DNA from: Dermatemys mawii
Lineage: Eukaryota; Chordata; Testudines; Dermatemydidae
Assembly (NCBI GenBank): GCA_007922305.1
Contig: ML677342.1
Coordinates: 434,001 to 498,000 of the forward strand
DNA length: 64,000 bases
Direction: 5' to 3'
The position numbers and the translations under genes are program-made. The notes beneath the pieces were generated by a model. The model did no database searches. It was given only the letters and a program-made list of their open reading frames with translations, and was not told the origin of the DNA. Below are positions 1 through 12,160 of the stretch, piece after piece. Within the stretch, counting starts at the first letter, position 1, and every line of letters begins with the position of its first letter.

Positions 1-698
1 AGTTACTGGTACATGAAGCAAGTTTCTGTAACCTTCCAGGCTGTTACTTGCTTCCTTAATAGTTTTAACACAGTTGCAGTTTTTATTGAGCCTTAATTTT
101 AGGCTCATTAAACAGCACTGACCCCTGTTGTTTATCTGTGGAACACCACAGATTCAGTTAAACCCCACAATGCATACTGCGTCCCATGCAAGTGGGGATC
201 ATCATGCTGTTTGGATGTGAAGTTGCCATTTTTGCTAGTGATGTAACTGTTTGCTTACTTCTGATGACACTTGTGCATACTTAGCACTAATGGGCCTTGA
301 AAATTAATAAGCAAGAATGAGTTTAGTTACTGGAACAGACAGGCTCTGAGACACTTAGTTTGATCTGAATAATTTCACAGTGAATTTTACCTGCTCAGAC
401 AGTGGCCATTATAATTTCAGAGCTGTGTATTGTGAACTAAATGGGTATTTAAAGGTACTAACACTTAAAAAGATTCCATAATGGATATTTAGTCGTTTTT
501 TTTTACACATGACAGTCATGTTCTATGCCAATTCTGTGTAGCTGTATGGAGATAAAATGACGAAGTATAGAAAATGTTTTGTGTTCTTTTCCTTAATATC
601 CCTTCCATACTTCTTCATTTTTACATAGCTGTACATAGATTACATTCCCTTTTATACATTTGCCTCTGGTGCTTTTCTCAAATTTGGAGGCTCTAGGA

Positions 699-2090
699 CA
701 GGGTTTGGCAACCTTTCAGAAGTAGAGTGCCGAGTCTTCATTTATTCACTCTAATTTAAGGTTTCACGTGCCGGTAATACATTTGAATGTTTTTTAGAAG
801 GTCTCTTTCTATAAGTCTATATATTATATAATTAAACTATTGTCATATTGTAAAATATGGTTTTCAAAATGTTTAAGAAGCCTCATTTAAAATTAAAATG
901 CTGATCTTATGCCCTTGGCCCACTCAGCCAGCTGCCAGCCTGGGGTTCTGTTCACTTAGGCCAGCAGCGGGCTGAATGGGGCTTGTGGCCGGGACCCCGG
1001 CTGGCAAGGGGCTGGCAGCCAGAACCCCAGACCTGCAGTGGGCTGAGCGGCTCAGGGATCCCTGCTGCCAGACCCTCTCAGCCTGCTGCCGGTCTGGGTC
1101 CCTGCCCTGCCCACACAGAGTGGGTACCTACCTTCTCCCTGGTTCTGGCTCATTCTGTTCCTCTCTCTCTGCATTGCTCTGAGGGTGGGAGTGCACTAAG
1201 CACAGGGCTGGGGGTTGGGGTGCAGAGTCTGACCAGGAGCTAGAATGAGGGAGGGGGCTCAGGGTTGGTGCAGGAGGTTTGGGTAAGGAGCGCTTACCTG
1301 GGCAGCTCCCATTTGGTGCGAGGGGTGCAGGTGGGAATGGGGGAGTGCAGGAGCTCCCATTTGGTGCTCAGGGTGGGGGTAGGGATGTGGGGTGCAAGAG
1401 TCAAGATGTGGGGGGTGCATTGGGGTTTGGGTGGGATGGGTATGTGGGGGGTGCTAGAGTCAGGGAAGGGGGCTGGGTGTGTGTGAGGAGGGTGCAGGAG
1501 TCAAGGCAGAAGGCTGGGGGCATGTGAGAGGGTGCAGGTATGGGGGGCTTGGGTATGTGTGTGGGTGCCAGAGTCAGGGCTAGGGTCGTGAGTGGTGGTG
1601 GTGAAGGAGTCAAGCAGAGGGCTGGGTGTGTGAGCAGGGTACAGGGGTCAGAGCAGGGGCCTGGAGGGTGTGCAAGGGTGAAGGGCAGGGCCCTGGGATC
1701 TGTGCTGGGCTGCAGGGCTCAGAGCAGAGGGTTGGCTGTGTGTGCGTGGGGGGCGGTCAGAACAGAGGGCTGGGTGTGTGTGAGTGGGGGAGATCAGGGC
1801 TGGGGGGGATATGCCCCGATTTCACCCCCTTCCCCAAGGCCCTGCCCCCACTTCTCTGCCTCGGCCAGCCCAGAGCAGGGAACACGCTGCTGCTCCGTTT
1901 GTCCCTCCTTCCTCCTTCTCTTTGTGTGTGTCTCCCTGCCTGCCTCCCTGCCGGCTGATCAGCTGATTGGTTGGCAAGGATGGAGAGACAGAGAGGAGGA
2001 GGGGCAGGAACCCACCACGCTGCAGGAAGAGGAAGGGGAGCTGGCAGGACCAAGCTTCTGCTCCCACAGGAAGGGCAGGGAGGAGTGGGC
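699..2090 (+). mobile_element. hAT-like non-autonomous element, GC-rich body
   Basis: The left end reads CAGGGTTTGGCAACCTTTCAG, a hAT-type terminus, followed by a segment (CACGTGCCGGTAATACATTT) that reappears inverted at 37685-37894. The GC-rich body from 950 onwards has degenerate G-rich repeats. The right end was not found, probably because an LTR-type sequence inserts at about 2093. It has no transposase. The ORFs inside it are by-products of the repeat composition. Confidence 0.55.
1340..1800 (+). repeat. Degenerate G-rich tandem repeat
   Basis: Units of about 40-60 bp built round GGGTGCAGGAGTCAGGG and GGGCTGGGTGTGTGTGAG recur about eight times with heavy drift. The plus strand is extremely G-rich, with many GGG runs. 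It lies inside the hAT-like element. Confidence 0.6.
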
Positions 2091-2092
2091 AG

Positions 2093-3110
2093 TGTTATAC
2101 AGATAAAACTACACAGGATCTTTTCAGGGGACAAGACAAGAATGTCACGTTTATTATAACACAATTTGATTTATAACCAATAGCAAATATCCAACACCTA
2201 TGTATACACAACATATACACACACACACACACTCACACTCACACACACTAGATGTTCTGCAGCTGCTGTATAGTTACCCATCCTGAACGTAGCTTGAGTC
2301 CGTGGCTTGGGTTTGCAGCTTGGGATCGTAGCTTGTGGCGGCTAACTGGCCAAGAGAGCCGGGCACTAGGAAGGGCTGGGTCTCTGTTGGGCGCGCACCG
2401 ATACCCCTTGATATTGACAGCAGAACGTTACCCAAAGTCTTCCATCTCACCCATCCTTTTTATAGGCTTTTAGTTTGAATCCAGCATCTCTAGGTCTTGC
2501 TGTGTCATGCTACCTCTGGGATCTGTGTGATTGATCACCCGTCAATTGCAGACGTGACTTTCAGCCTCGGACCTGGCTTTGATGTTCCTTCAATTGGACC
2601 TTTGTTCTTTTCTCTTTAGGGTGGATTCCTCTAACTTTGTTAGGGCTGTTGTCTGCATCTTCAGCGGTTGGTGTTCACACTTTTTCATCAAGACGGGCTG
2701 GAGGTTGATTCCATCATCCATGCATACCTCATTCACACATCTAAATTAATCAGATTACATCAGGGTTTTGCAGAACAACTTTTACAGCAAGGTTTACAAA
2801 ATGGAGTGAACATTTTAAAATGGAGTTTGAGTTACAATATGGACAAGTGTAAGAAATGGCAGACGGTGGACAATAGTTAATATAGAATGGCAAACAGTGA
2901 GCAGAAGTTACATTGTTGAAACAGTGCAAGTTTAAATACTTTAAGTAGCAATTGGATTGAAAGTGAAATTTACAAGGGCAGCCGCCTGAACAACTACAAG
3001 TTCTATTAAAACACAAAATAAAGTTAAAATTATCCATGAATATAGAAATCCTACAAAAACCTATGCGAGTCATACTTGCATCCTCAAAGATATTCTGGGA
3101 TCTGGTGGAC
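2093..3110 (-). mobile_element. Probable LTR or ERV-type remnant, minus orientation
   Basis: The edge TGTTATACAG at 2093 looks like an LTR boundary. On the minus strand an AATAAA-type signal (in AATAAACGTGAC near 2150) precedes this edge by about 55 bp, the arrangement of a polyadenylation signal near an LTR end. No matching second edge or duplication was found, so the extent is a guess. A CA-rich microsatellite lies inside at 2211-2250. Confidence 0.35.
2211..2250 (+). repeat. (CA)n microsatellite
   Basis: A run of CA dinucleotides with a few CTCA interruptions. Confidence 0.85.
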
Positions 3111-3209
3111 TTCTCAATAGATGATCATCAGTAGAGAGATAGTTCCTGTTGGGTCATCCTTGGGTCTTCTCACTTATACCCAATCAGGGAACCATCCAGG
3201 CGACTGGGA

Positions 3210-3595
3210 GCTCGGGCATGATTTAAAAGGCCCGGGGCTCCAGCTGCAGCAGAGCTTCAGACCCTTTAAATTGCCACCGGAGCACCCAGCTGCCACCGCT
3301 ATCCCAGGGCTCCCGCAGTGGGGCTTGGGTGGTGATTTTAAGGGCCCAGGGCTCCACTGCAGTAGTGATGGCCGGGATCCCCTGGCCCTTTAAATCACTG
3401 CCAGAGCCCCGGGCAGCCGCCGCTACCCCTGGGCTCTGGCAGCAATTTAAAGGGTCCAGGGCTTCGGCAGCCACTACTGCAGTAAAGCCCTTTAAATTGC
3501 TGCCGGAACCCCCAGCTGCCACAGCTACCCTGGGGCTCCAGCGGGGATTTAAAGGGCTCGGGGCTCCCCGCCGCTACCCCAGGGTACCAGCTTAC
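3210..3595 (+). repeat. GC-rich minisatellite with alternating orientation
   Basis: Blocks around GATTTAAAGGGCCCGGGGCTCC and its reverse complement (CCCTTTAAATTGCCxCCGG) alternate about every 60 bp, seven times. Each junction is close to palindromic. Long ORFs appear on both strands here only because the unit has no stop codons in several frames. Confidence 0.7.
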
Positions 3596-3624
3596 TTTCA
3601 CCTCTGGGAGCATTCGTCTTTTAT

Positions 3625-5210
3625 AGTATAATTCTGAGTACACCTAATGCTTTATTTGTGTGCATGAAAATGTCAACCTTCTTTTCCTTATCTGTACATT
3701 CGCACCCCATGAATACTGAACTGCCCCATTTTTCATAGTTTCTCTTATTCTCATTAGCATTTATGCATGCAATCTACCAGTGGGAGTCAAGCAGACATTC
3801 AGAGATGTTACAAGCAGGGGTCTCGTGGTCTTGGAAAATACATTGCAGTCTATTGCAATCCATTTTTCCATCACCTCACCTACTGGCACATCTTATGCAG
3901 TAACCTTGTGAGCTTCCAGCATAGGGTTTTTCCTTGGTCAGTCACTCACTCATGTCAAGCATTCTTAAGCCTATAGCCTAGTCTGGCTAAGCTAAAACCT
4001 TACATGTGTCTGCCTGTCAACCTTGTGTTTCAGCCATGCTTTACTAATACCTAATTCATACTCATCATCAATCCTATATTTCAATAATCCTACAATTTAA
4101 ATCTATTTTGCATACATGGATTATATATGAAATAGCACATGTGTTGACAATAACATAATACAAAGATAAGTGGATGATAAAATGAACGAATTGGCTACAT
4201 ATACCTACAGGACTGCAATGCAGTTTTATTGGAAATTGACTATATTCTAGCATATGGAGTTTCCATGGTGCAAGCGAAGCTAACTGTTAACACTAGTTAC
4301 TCCCTCTCAGCTTCACAAGAAAATCCTGCCCCGGCCCCACCTAGTAATAGTAAAATGGACAGGGAAAGAGAGACGCCACAACTTCGTTTTATTCCCCAAA
4401 GTTTCAGATCAACAACACCACTACCTCACCTCTCTATAGTGAAGCGACACCACACTATATCTGTCCAACTGCCACACTGGTTCCTTGTCCTACCCCTGTT
4501 TCTCCCAGCTTGTTCTGCATGGCTTGGTGTGTTTGTAAGCGGATGGTAAGATATGGGTGGGAGGAAACATGAAACTATATAATCTTCCAAGGAACAAAGA
4601 TGGCTGTTACTAACTTTAGACAACCAACTATACATTTCTAGCCCCTCCTTTCCTGTGGTCAGCATGCCCCCGAGGCTTTTGTTGCCTGAGGATTGGCCGA
4701 TAAATGCACAGTCACACAGGCACAATGATTATAATCAAACAACCTGTTTTATAGTTTCTGGCAAATGCATAATAGTGGTTTATGGGAAATCAATACAATC
4801 ATTGATTTATAGCTGTGTTTTGCTTGGGGACCATATAAGGGTTGAAACAGAGCAAGGTTTGGGCTTAAAATCAGGAGTACAGCACTAAAACAAGAGGAGA
4901 TATTAGTGTGGGTCCATTGCCTTGGGGTCTGGTTCCTGCCATCAGTTGTGGTTCTTCCTCTGGTTCATACATGTGGGTAGGGGGGGTTCCTCCGCCAGCT
5001 CCTCCAGCTAGAGGTGCAGAATCACGCGCTCCTCGTCTTCCAGAGCATCCTCTGTGCTCCCTTCTACTTCCTCATTCTGGCCCCCATCAGCATCCCGTCG
5101 GACAATGAGACCAGCAGGGTTGAGGAGGCAGTTATGGGCCACTTCAGGCTCTGGGAGCCCATGACCGCACCCAGTCCAGCTGATAGTAAAAGGGGGCATC
5201 TATGATGATC
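3625..5210 (-). mobile_element. Probable nested LTR/ERV-type debris
   Basis: An A+T-rich stretch is followed by segments (for example near 4280-4400, with TTCGTTTTATTCCCC on the plus strand, an AATAAA signal on the minus strand) that resemble turtle endogenous retrovirus LTRs as I remember them. No paired ends were found. The minus-strand open stretch 5008-5199 is unrecognised. Confidence 0.3.
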
Positions 5211-5276
5211 CCTCCAAAGTGACTATTTGCCCTCCTGTAAGAGTCTGAAGTATTTGATACAGTGGTCTCTCTAGGC

Positions 5277-5673
5277 CAGAGGTTTCAAACAAGTGGTCTG
5301 TGGGGTTTAATTCCTGCGGCCCATCAAACTCCTCATGCCTCCTAGAGTTATTTCCTGCAGACTGCTAAGCTCCCCTCCCACTGCTCCTCCTCTCCCCAGT
5401 GAGCTGTCTCCCTGCTCCCCACTGCCAAATAGCTGTTTGGCGGCACTTAGCGCTTTCCAGAAGAGAGGAGAGAGGAGCGGGGAGCTGCGCACTCAAGGGA
5501 GGAGGCAGAGAAGAGGAGGGACATGGGTGAGGATTTGGGGAAGGGATTTGAATGGGGGTAGGAAGGAGCAGGGCTTCATGGAAGGGGTGGAGAGTGGGCA
5601 GGGCCAGGGGCAGCAGGCCAATGTACTAGTCCTCATGTGGCCCTCCTGGTGATTTGAGTTTGAGACTCCCTAC
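5277..5673 (+). mobile_element. hAT-like non-autonomous element
   Basis: It begins CAGAGGTTTCAAACAAG and ends GTTTGAGACTCCCTA, imperfect hAT-type inverted termini. The flanks CTCTAGGC (5269-5276) and TCCTAGGC (5674-5681) form an 8-bp duplication with one mismatch. The body is GC-rich and non-coding. Confidence 0.65.
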
Positions 5674-6129
5674 TCCTAGGCAGTACCCTTAGAAACGAAC
5701 ACACAGTTTGCATTTCATTTAAAAGATACATGTAAACCAAATGACCTGTTTAATAAAACAAAAGCAAAACACTCCCTAGCCCATCAAATTAAACTGAAAC
5801 AAAAGTATGTTCTTTCCAGAGTGAAGATTAAAGAAATCAATGAATATACCAAGAATTAAGAAACTGGATTGGCTCTAGGGATGTGCCAATAATGATATCC
5901 AGCAGTGGAATGCTTGTGTTAATGTCACTATATGGCATCATATTCAACCAAAAATCTATGTTTGCTTTCTTTCCCCAGGATTTTCCCCCAACTCACTCTT
6001 TTCCACCCTCATCTGCCCCCATAATCAGCATGAAATCCATCTTTTTTTCCCTTGGTAGAAAGATTTCATTTGTTGTTCATCTTCTAGGTGGTATTTGAAT
6101 TTGTTTTCCATGTTAACTTTTTAGCTCTG

Positions 6130-6310
6130 AAATTACTTCCATTTGAGCACAGGCATGTTGTGAGTTCAATCCTTGAGGGGACCATTTAGGGATATGGGGC
6201 AAAAATTTGTTGGATGATTTAATTGGGGAGTGGTCCTGCTTTGAGCAGGGGGTTGGACTAGATGACCACCTGAGGAGCCTTCCAACCCTGATAGTGTATG
6301 TACAGTCGCT
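6130..6310 (+). mobile_element. CR1 LINE 3' tail
   Basis: The phrase TTGAGCAGGGGGTTGGACTAG followed by ATGACCACCTGAGGAGCCTTCCAACCCTG is the standard end of amniote CR1 elements. It is severely 5'-truncated, as usual for CR1. Confidence 0.8.
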
Positions 6311-7291
6311 AGTGTAGATGTATCCGAAATGTGTCGTGAAAGGCAAAAGGTAGGCAGACAGCTGGTACACTTAACAGTGAAGGGAAGGAGAAACTTTGTG
6401 TTTGGGCATGAGGCCAAACCCTTTAAGCTATTATTACTATTGTTTGTTTTGTTACTTACACCCAAAATGTTCTAGATGCTTTACAGAATAAATGCAAAAA
6501 GACATGATCTTTACCTTGAAGAGCTTCATCATCAGTAGAAGAGTGCAGGAATTAGTTGATTCACTATTTCTTATCACTGGATCATACATTGTGTTGCCGA
6601 TGAAACTAAGATCTTATTATAATAATTATATTATATATAATATCATATATTATAATAAATGAGCTAGACTTAAACCTGCTTGATATGTCCCCGCAGGTAT
6701 GATTTAAAATGGAGTGTATAGTTTTTAGCTAATTAACAGTGCCATCTAGTGGCTAGATAAAATATTACAAAGAACATTGTAAAAAAATCTTATTTTTGCT
6801 TAGAGGTAAGTACTTTCACAAAATTCATTTATTAAATTTTTGTGGATATGATGAACTTTTACAGTCTACAAAAATATAAATAAGAAAATTTGAAAAAGTT
6901 CTACGTTCTGCATTAATGGTCTCTTCTCACATCTCTTGTAATTGTGTTAACATTGAAGGTATTGCATTTATTTTAAAATCATCTTGGATGAAATGGAGCT
7001 AAACAGAAGTTTCAGTGCAGACAGCTAACTGGTAGAGAATCATCAGACTTGCAGTCAATTCAGGATTTTATATTTAAATTCAATTTTACAAAAGTAGGTT
7101 AAAAATTGATTGGCATTGTGGGAGTATTTATCCAATTTTAATGTTTTCAAGATTTTTACAAAATTGTAAAATTAAATTTTATATTTAAAAAGTACAGGGA
7201 AAGAGCTGTGGTCTTTCTACACTTTACTGGTTTGGTTCCGTCAGGGTGGCATCAAAGCAGGAACTTAAAACAGCACAATCACAACTAAACA

Positions 7292-8022
7292 GAAATGCGG
7301 GCCACCCTGACCAGCCTGCCTGAGCTCCCAGCTGGGGATGCTCCTCCTGGCTAGGGTGGCTCCCCCAGCCCCTCTCCCACCCACACCTTCCCTGCTCCCT
7401 GGAGCTTTAGTGAGCCGTGCGGGCAGCACTCTGGGGGGAGAGGGGCTGTGTGACCTCCTGTGGGGCAGTCTCTGGCTCCGCATGGATCTCACACAGCCCC
7501 GCTTCCCCCTGGCTCCACGTGTCTGAGCAGCATGGTAAGGGGAACCAGGGTGGGTGGGTTTGGATAAGGGGCCAGGTGGGGTGGGGGCTGGATAAGGGGC
7601 TGGATGTGGGAGGGTTGGATAAGAGGGCAGGAGGTTAGATAAGAGGCCTGGAGTCCCAGTGGGCAGTCAGGGGATAGGGAGTGGTTGAAAGGGGCGGAGG
7701 TTCTGAGGGGGCAGTCAGAGGATGGGGGTGTTGGATAAGGTGTGGGAGTTCCGGGGGTGTGGAGCAGTCAGGGGACAGGGAGCAGCGGGGGTTGGATAGG
7801 GGCTGGGATCCCAGGGTGGTGGTGGTGAGGGGTGGGATGTGTGTGTGTCTCTGGAATAGGGTGTGGGAGTCCTGGGGGTGTGGATAGGGATCAGGGCATT
7901 CAGAGGACAAGGAGTGGGGGGTGGGGGCTGGATGAGTCGGGGATTCTGGGGGCGGGAAGTGGGTTGGGGTCAGATGCGGGTGAAGCCAGGCTGTTTCACA
8001 CCAAAAAGTTTGCCCATCCCTG
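7292..8022 (+). mobile_element. hAT-like element, same family as 38560-39069
   Basis: It ends AAAAAGTTTGCCCATCCCTG, the family terminus. The body runs through the same landmarks as the complete copy at 38560 (GAGCTCC...GATGCTCC, CTGAGCAGCATGGTAA, then G-rich tandem units with GGATAAGGGG). The left terminus is not recognisable. Confidence 0.65.
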
Positions 8023-8411
8023 GTTTAGACACTAAACCTGTGTGGATGTGGATGTGTGGTGTTGAGAGTAGGGTGGGGAATTTTCTTATTCACAGTAGTG
8101 GAAGAAAAGCTTACCAAATTTAAAGTAAATCATGGACATAAAATCAATTGGAATTCTGCTAGTGACTTCAAAGGGACCAGAATTTCACCCTACATATTTT
8201 CCCATTGTCCTAAAGACATAGTTTACGGGTGTATAAAATAAAATCCTGAAATAACAAAACAAAGTTATTTTTCCCTCTATCAACTCTATTTTCTTCTCTT
8301 CAAAGTTCATGTAGTCAGTGAAATTATATTTAATTCATTTTAGGGTGATTTACATTTCCAATGTACACAGAAGTCATGTAATTAAATTGCATCAATGTAT
8401 CTCTCTAACAG

Positions 8412-8554
8412 GGACCAGTGATCCATATGTCAAGTTTAAAATTGGAGGAAAAGAAGTGTTTAGAAGTAAAACTATACACAAGAACCTCAATCCTGTGTGG
8501 GAAGAAAAAACTTGCATTCTTATTGATCACCCTAGGGAACCATTGTATATAAAG
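8412..8554 (+). CDS. MCTP1: MCTP1 coding exon a: C2 domain 1, calcium loop 1 and middle strands
   Basis: 143 bp. The acceptor is the AG at 8410-8411 and the donor is GTGAGC from 8555. The exon starts with the last two bases of a Gly codon (phase 1) and ends on a complete Lys codon. It encodes 47 residues opening GTSDPYVKFKIGG, the classic C2 loop-1 segment in which the Asp of SDPYV is a calcium ligand. The basic beta-4 region follows, then NLNPVWEEK. The downstream reading through the donor hits a stop within about ten codons, which supports the splice site. The preceding exon, carrying the first C2 strands, is outside the window. Confidence 0.95.
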
Positions 8555-10707
8555 GTGAGCCATTCATTTATTTTTCTTCTGTAAAAGTTTTACTAAATAA
8601 TTCTAGATATTGTTCTTTGTCTCTGAAAAACTTACCATGTAGGGCTGCATTTCATAAAGGAACAAGGTCAGCAAATTTTTGTTCTCTAAAGTATTTTTTT
8701 TTTAGCACAGCAGTAGTAAGGACTTTCATTATATTTTTATAAAAGCAGGTAAATAAATTTTTAAAATTTAAATACATGTTTTTCATGTTGTCATTTCAGA
8801 TAGTAATGTGCTAATGCAGGAAAGCCAGAAAGAGAAACTGATTAACAAGACGACGTCCATTTTTCTTATCCAAATTGAGTGAAATGCAAAATTAAGAAAC
8901 AAAAAATGTAAATTAGGCTTCCAAAATGTTTCAGCTTTTAATAGTCTATTGTTAGTATAAAAAAAGGAAAAAACTGAGTTTTTTATAGATGATGTTTTGA
9001 ATTGTATTTATGGGAACACCACTATACATAGGATAATTTTTACATGAAACACATTTCTGGAATATTGAAAAACTGTTCTTTGCTGAAGGATATTTTGACC
9101 CTGATCCTGCCAAGCACTGAGTTCTCAGCTTCCATTGTTTTTGATATTCATAAATAAATAAGGTGTCTTTCTTTACATATGTTTTGTATTACTTTATATT
9201 GTTTTCCTTGGATGTGACTGTGCTCAGTGCCTGCAGGACTGGGGTATGCCTTGCACCATTCAATCATTATAAAGAGAGTAGTTATTTAAAAAAATGAACT
9301 TCATCCAAACTTGAAGGGAAGCTGTTATTGGAGGTACTAGATTTGTATTTGTATTGAGATGAACCAGGACCCTCTTGTGCTAGGTACAGTACAAACACAG
9401 AACAAAAAGTCCCTGCCCAAAAGAGCTTACAGTGTCTTCCTGGCAATAGGGTCCTTGAATTTTTATCCAGCGTCTTACATAAACTTAAGAACAACTTCAT
9501 CACCTCTGGGTAGCAGGAAATTCATATATATAAAACCTTCACTGTACCTGCACCAGCACAAACCTAGATCAGTAATACTTAAGATCTCATGGAAATTTAA
9601 TTCAAAAATACAATATTTAGACTTCTATAATTTATTTGGAACAACATGATGTTTAATCTCATCATTTTGAATTGAGGAGAGTGTATCTTAGCTTGTGTTT
9701 TGTCTCTCACTAAAAGAGTTGGAAATGGATTACAGTGAAGGTAGCTGAAACACTTGGGGAGACAAGGACCACTCAAATCTTTGAATTTGGCTCTGCACTG
9801 GCAGATTCCTTCAGTAATATGCTGTGTTCTACTCTGATAAAGAAGTGCATCAGTATCAGGCACTGTTGAAATTAACTGCACTTCTCCATTGATGCTCCAT
9901 TACCACTCTTATTTAGAGACTTGAGTGAATGATTAGGTTTATAGAGTGAAAGAGAGGGAAGCAAAACAAATGGGAAACATTTATATAAACTACTGCTTGT
10001 TTTGGCCAGTTGTATGTTACGAATAACTGTAGTCCCCCCAACGTATCAAATTACTACAGAGGCTCAAAGGAATAGTAAGAAGCATTTTGATCATTTAGGG
10101 GAGGCGGTATTGCTTAATACAATGTCTTCTTTGTACTCTGAAAAAAAGGCTGAATTTCAAGTACTATATCTCATAGAAAATGATACACAGCTGCAAAAGT
10201 TGATTTTAAAAGAAGTTTTTATCTCGATACATGAGTTAAGAACTTAGTAATTCATCTTCACAGTCTGTATTTTAAGATGTGTATAAAAGTCAGTTGGAGT
10301 TGAATATAGATAAGCATCCAAGAAATGCAATTTTCTCCAATTTTTTTTAAACTCACCCTTTGCCTGTATCTTCATTAGCAGAGTAAATAAACCAGGTGTC
10401 TTTGTTTTGGTACAGTATACATTGTAGGGAAGAGGAACACTGAGGCTCTTGGTGTTCAGATAGACATGATTGGTAGCTTTTTCATATTTACTTAACTGTG
10501 AGATTTAATATGAGTGTATCTGATTAAGAACAACTTTCTTTCTCACTGTCTGGGTAATGATACCACATTACCACAATCTTCAGAAGTTCAAGAAGTTCAG
10601 AAGTTCAATCTTCAGAAGTTCAAGAGATGAGGCACACCTGCTGGGGTTCAGGGCTTTATCCTGGCGGGAGGTGACTAGCAGGCAGCCTTGTCTGCTGAAG
10701 CTCTGAG

Positions 10708-10927
10708 CAGGGCCAGCTCAGGCACCTGCGAAGGAAGCGGGTGCTTGGGGCGGCCAAAATTAGGGGCGGCACTCCATCCGTTATTGGGGAGGCACATCTT
10801 GTTCTTCAGTGGCAATTCCTTCTGTCCTCCTCTTTCTGTGGCGGCAGCTCTTTGGCGGCATGACTTGGGGTTTTCTTTTTTTTTTTCTTCTCCACTTTGG
10901 GTGGCAAAAAAGCTGGAGCCGGCCTTG
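10708..10927 (+). mobile_element. 220-bp hAT-like MITE with perfect 8-bp duplication
   Basis: The ends CAGGGCCAGCT and GCCGGCCTTG are inverted repeats of each other with small drift. Both sides carry the identical 8-bp GCTCTGAG (10700-10707 and 10928-10935), the hallmark of hAT transposition. The interior has a T-tract and GGCGGC motifs and is non-coding. Confidence 0.88.
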
Positions 10928-11089
10928 GCTCTGAGTCCTGGCAGGTGCGCCCTGCAAGGCTGAAGCCTCAAGGCCCCTCTTCCCACTGGGCAGAAGCCCC
11001 TACTCCATCGCCTCGCTGCAAGGCAGAAGTCTTGATCTTGCTTGTGACTGGAGTCCCAGGGAAGCAAGCTGAGGTCACTCAATTAGGGT

Positions 11090-12160
11090 GAACTGCAAAG
11101 AATGGGGCAGACAATTGCCAAAGCTGGTGGACATTCCAATACTTAGATTTACCAAGCCAGCACAAAACAGCTTCTATAATACCTCAATGGTTACCCAGAA
11201 GCCAACAACACAGTTCCCTTAGAACAACCCAGCTTTGGGCCTCCACAAAGACACACAAGTCAAATATGATGAGGATTACTGAAAATCTTATTCTTCATCA
11301 TCAGAAAAGTTCTACCAATCCCAAGGGATCGGACACATTATCTGCCAGGTTAATGAATATTCCAGATCTTACCCAAATATACGCTTACAGCCAATTCTTA
11401 TTAACTAAACTAGAATTTAGTAAAAAAGGAGAAAGAGAGTATTAGTTAAAAGATCAGTATACCTAAAGACATGAGTACAATTCTTGAGATTCAGATTCAT
11501 AGCAGAAATGGTGTAGTTGTAGTTGCAAAGAGTTCTTTCAGAATTGGTTCATAGGTTATAGTCCAATGTTTATATTCAGGGTGTTCCAATTTAGAACTGG
11601 AGATCTCAATCTTGGGTTTAGGCTTCCCCTGCCTAAATCATTAAGTAGGTCAGAGATGAAAAAGATTGGGACCCAATGCATTTCTGTGCAGTTCAGGGTC
11701 CTTAGGAAACAATAGGCAATCATGGATAGATGTAGACCTATTTCCTAATCATCACTGGTAATTAGCTACCCACATTTACACAAGGCAGTTATCCATTAGG
11801 TCATCTATCACAAATTTTACAGAGACATATAGACAATGACATTATTTCACTCAACATTCATTTAGATGTTAATATTCCCTTTTGATCTTTGAATCACCAA
11901 CCATAGTGACGGACAGTAACTGTCTGTTTACGTGGCTAACATTTGACAAGATATGAATACACACATACAATTAGTATCGCCTCTCATTTCTAACAATATA
12001 GATTTTCATTTCAAAGTTCTACCCTATCTACCATGGAATGGCCCTAATTACCAGTTACATACTCTTCTAACATATCTCTAATGGTTTGCTTTGTGTCATT
12101 TAACCTGAAAGCTGCTTAACCATTTCTGGCCACATGTTATACTTTGTATAAGCTTCATTG
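11090..12160. mobile_element. Possible LTR-type interspersed repeat
   Basis: The sequence (for example around 11280-11480) matches my memory of a high-copy turtle repeat, but no termini, duplication or coding remnant can be seen here. The call rests on recollection only. Confidence 0.3.

Larger units (their letters stand above)
1..8411 (+). other. MCTP1: MCTP1 intron (3' part) upstream of exon a
   Basis: This is non-coding. 1-690 is AT-rich unique-looking sequence. 699-2090 is a hAT-like repeat with a G-rich tandem body. 2093-5210 holds several pieces that look like LTR or ERV debris, with a palindromic minisatellite at 3210-3590. 5277-5673 is a hAT-like copy and 6130-6310 is a CR1 tail. 6320-7200 is AT-rich with nothing recognised. 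7292-8022 is another hAT copy. 8030-8411 is plain intron. The short ORFs here are products of GC-rich repeats. A 63-codon minus-strand open stretch at 5008-5199 is unrecognised. Confidence 0.8.

Noticed and set aside
1540..2106. 188-codon ORF in G-rich DNA
   Set aside because: It lies in the degenerate tandem body of a hAT-like repeat. Overlapping ORFs in other frames are equally long, so it reflects composition only.
3121..3643. ORFs of about 100 codons on both strands
   Set aside because: They are produced by the palindromic minisatellite.
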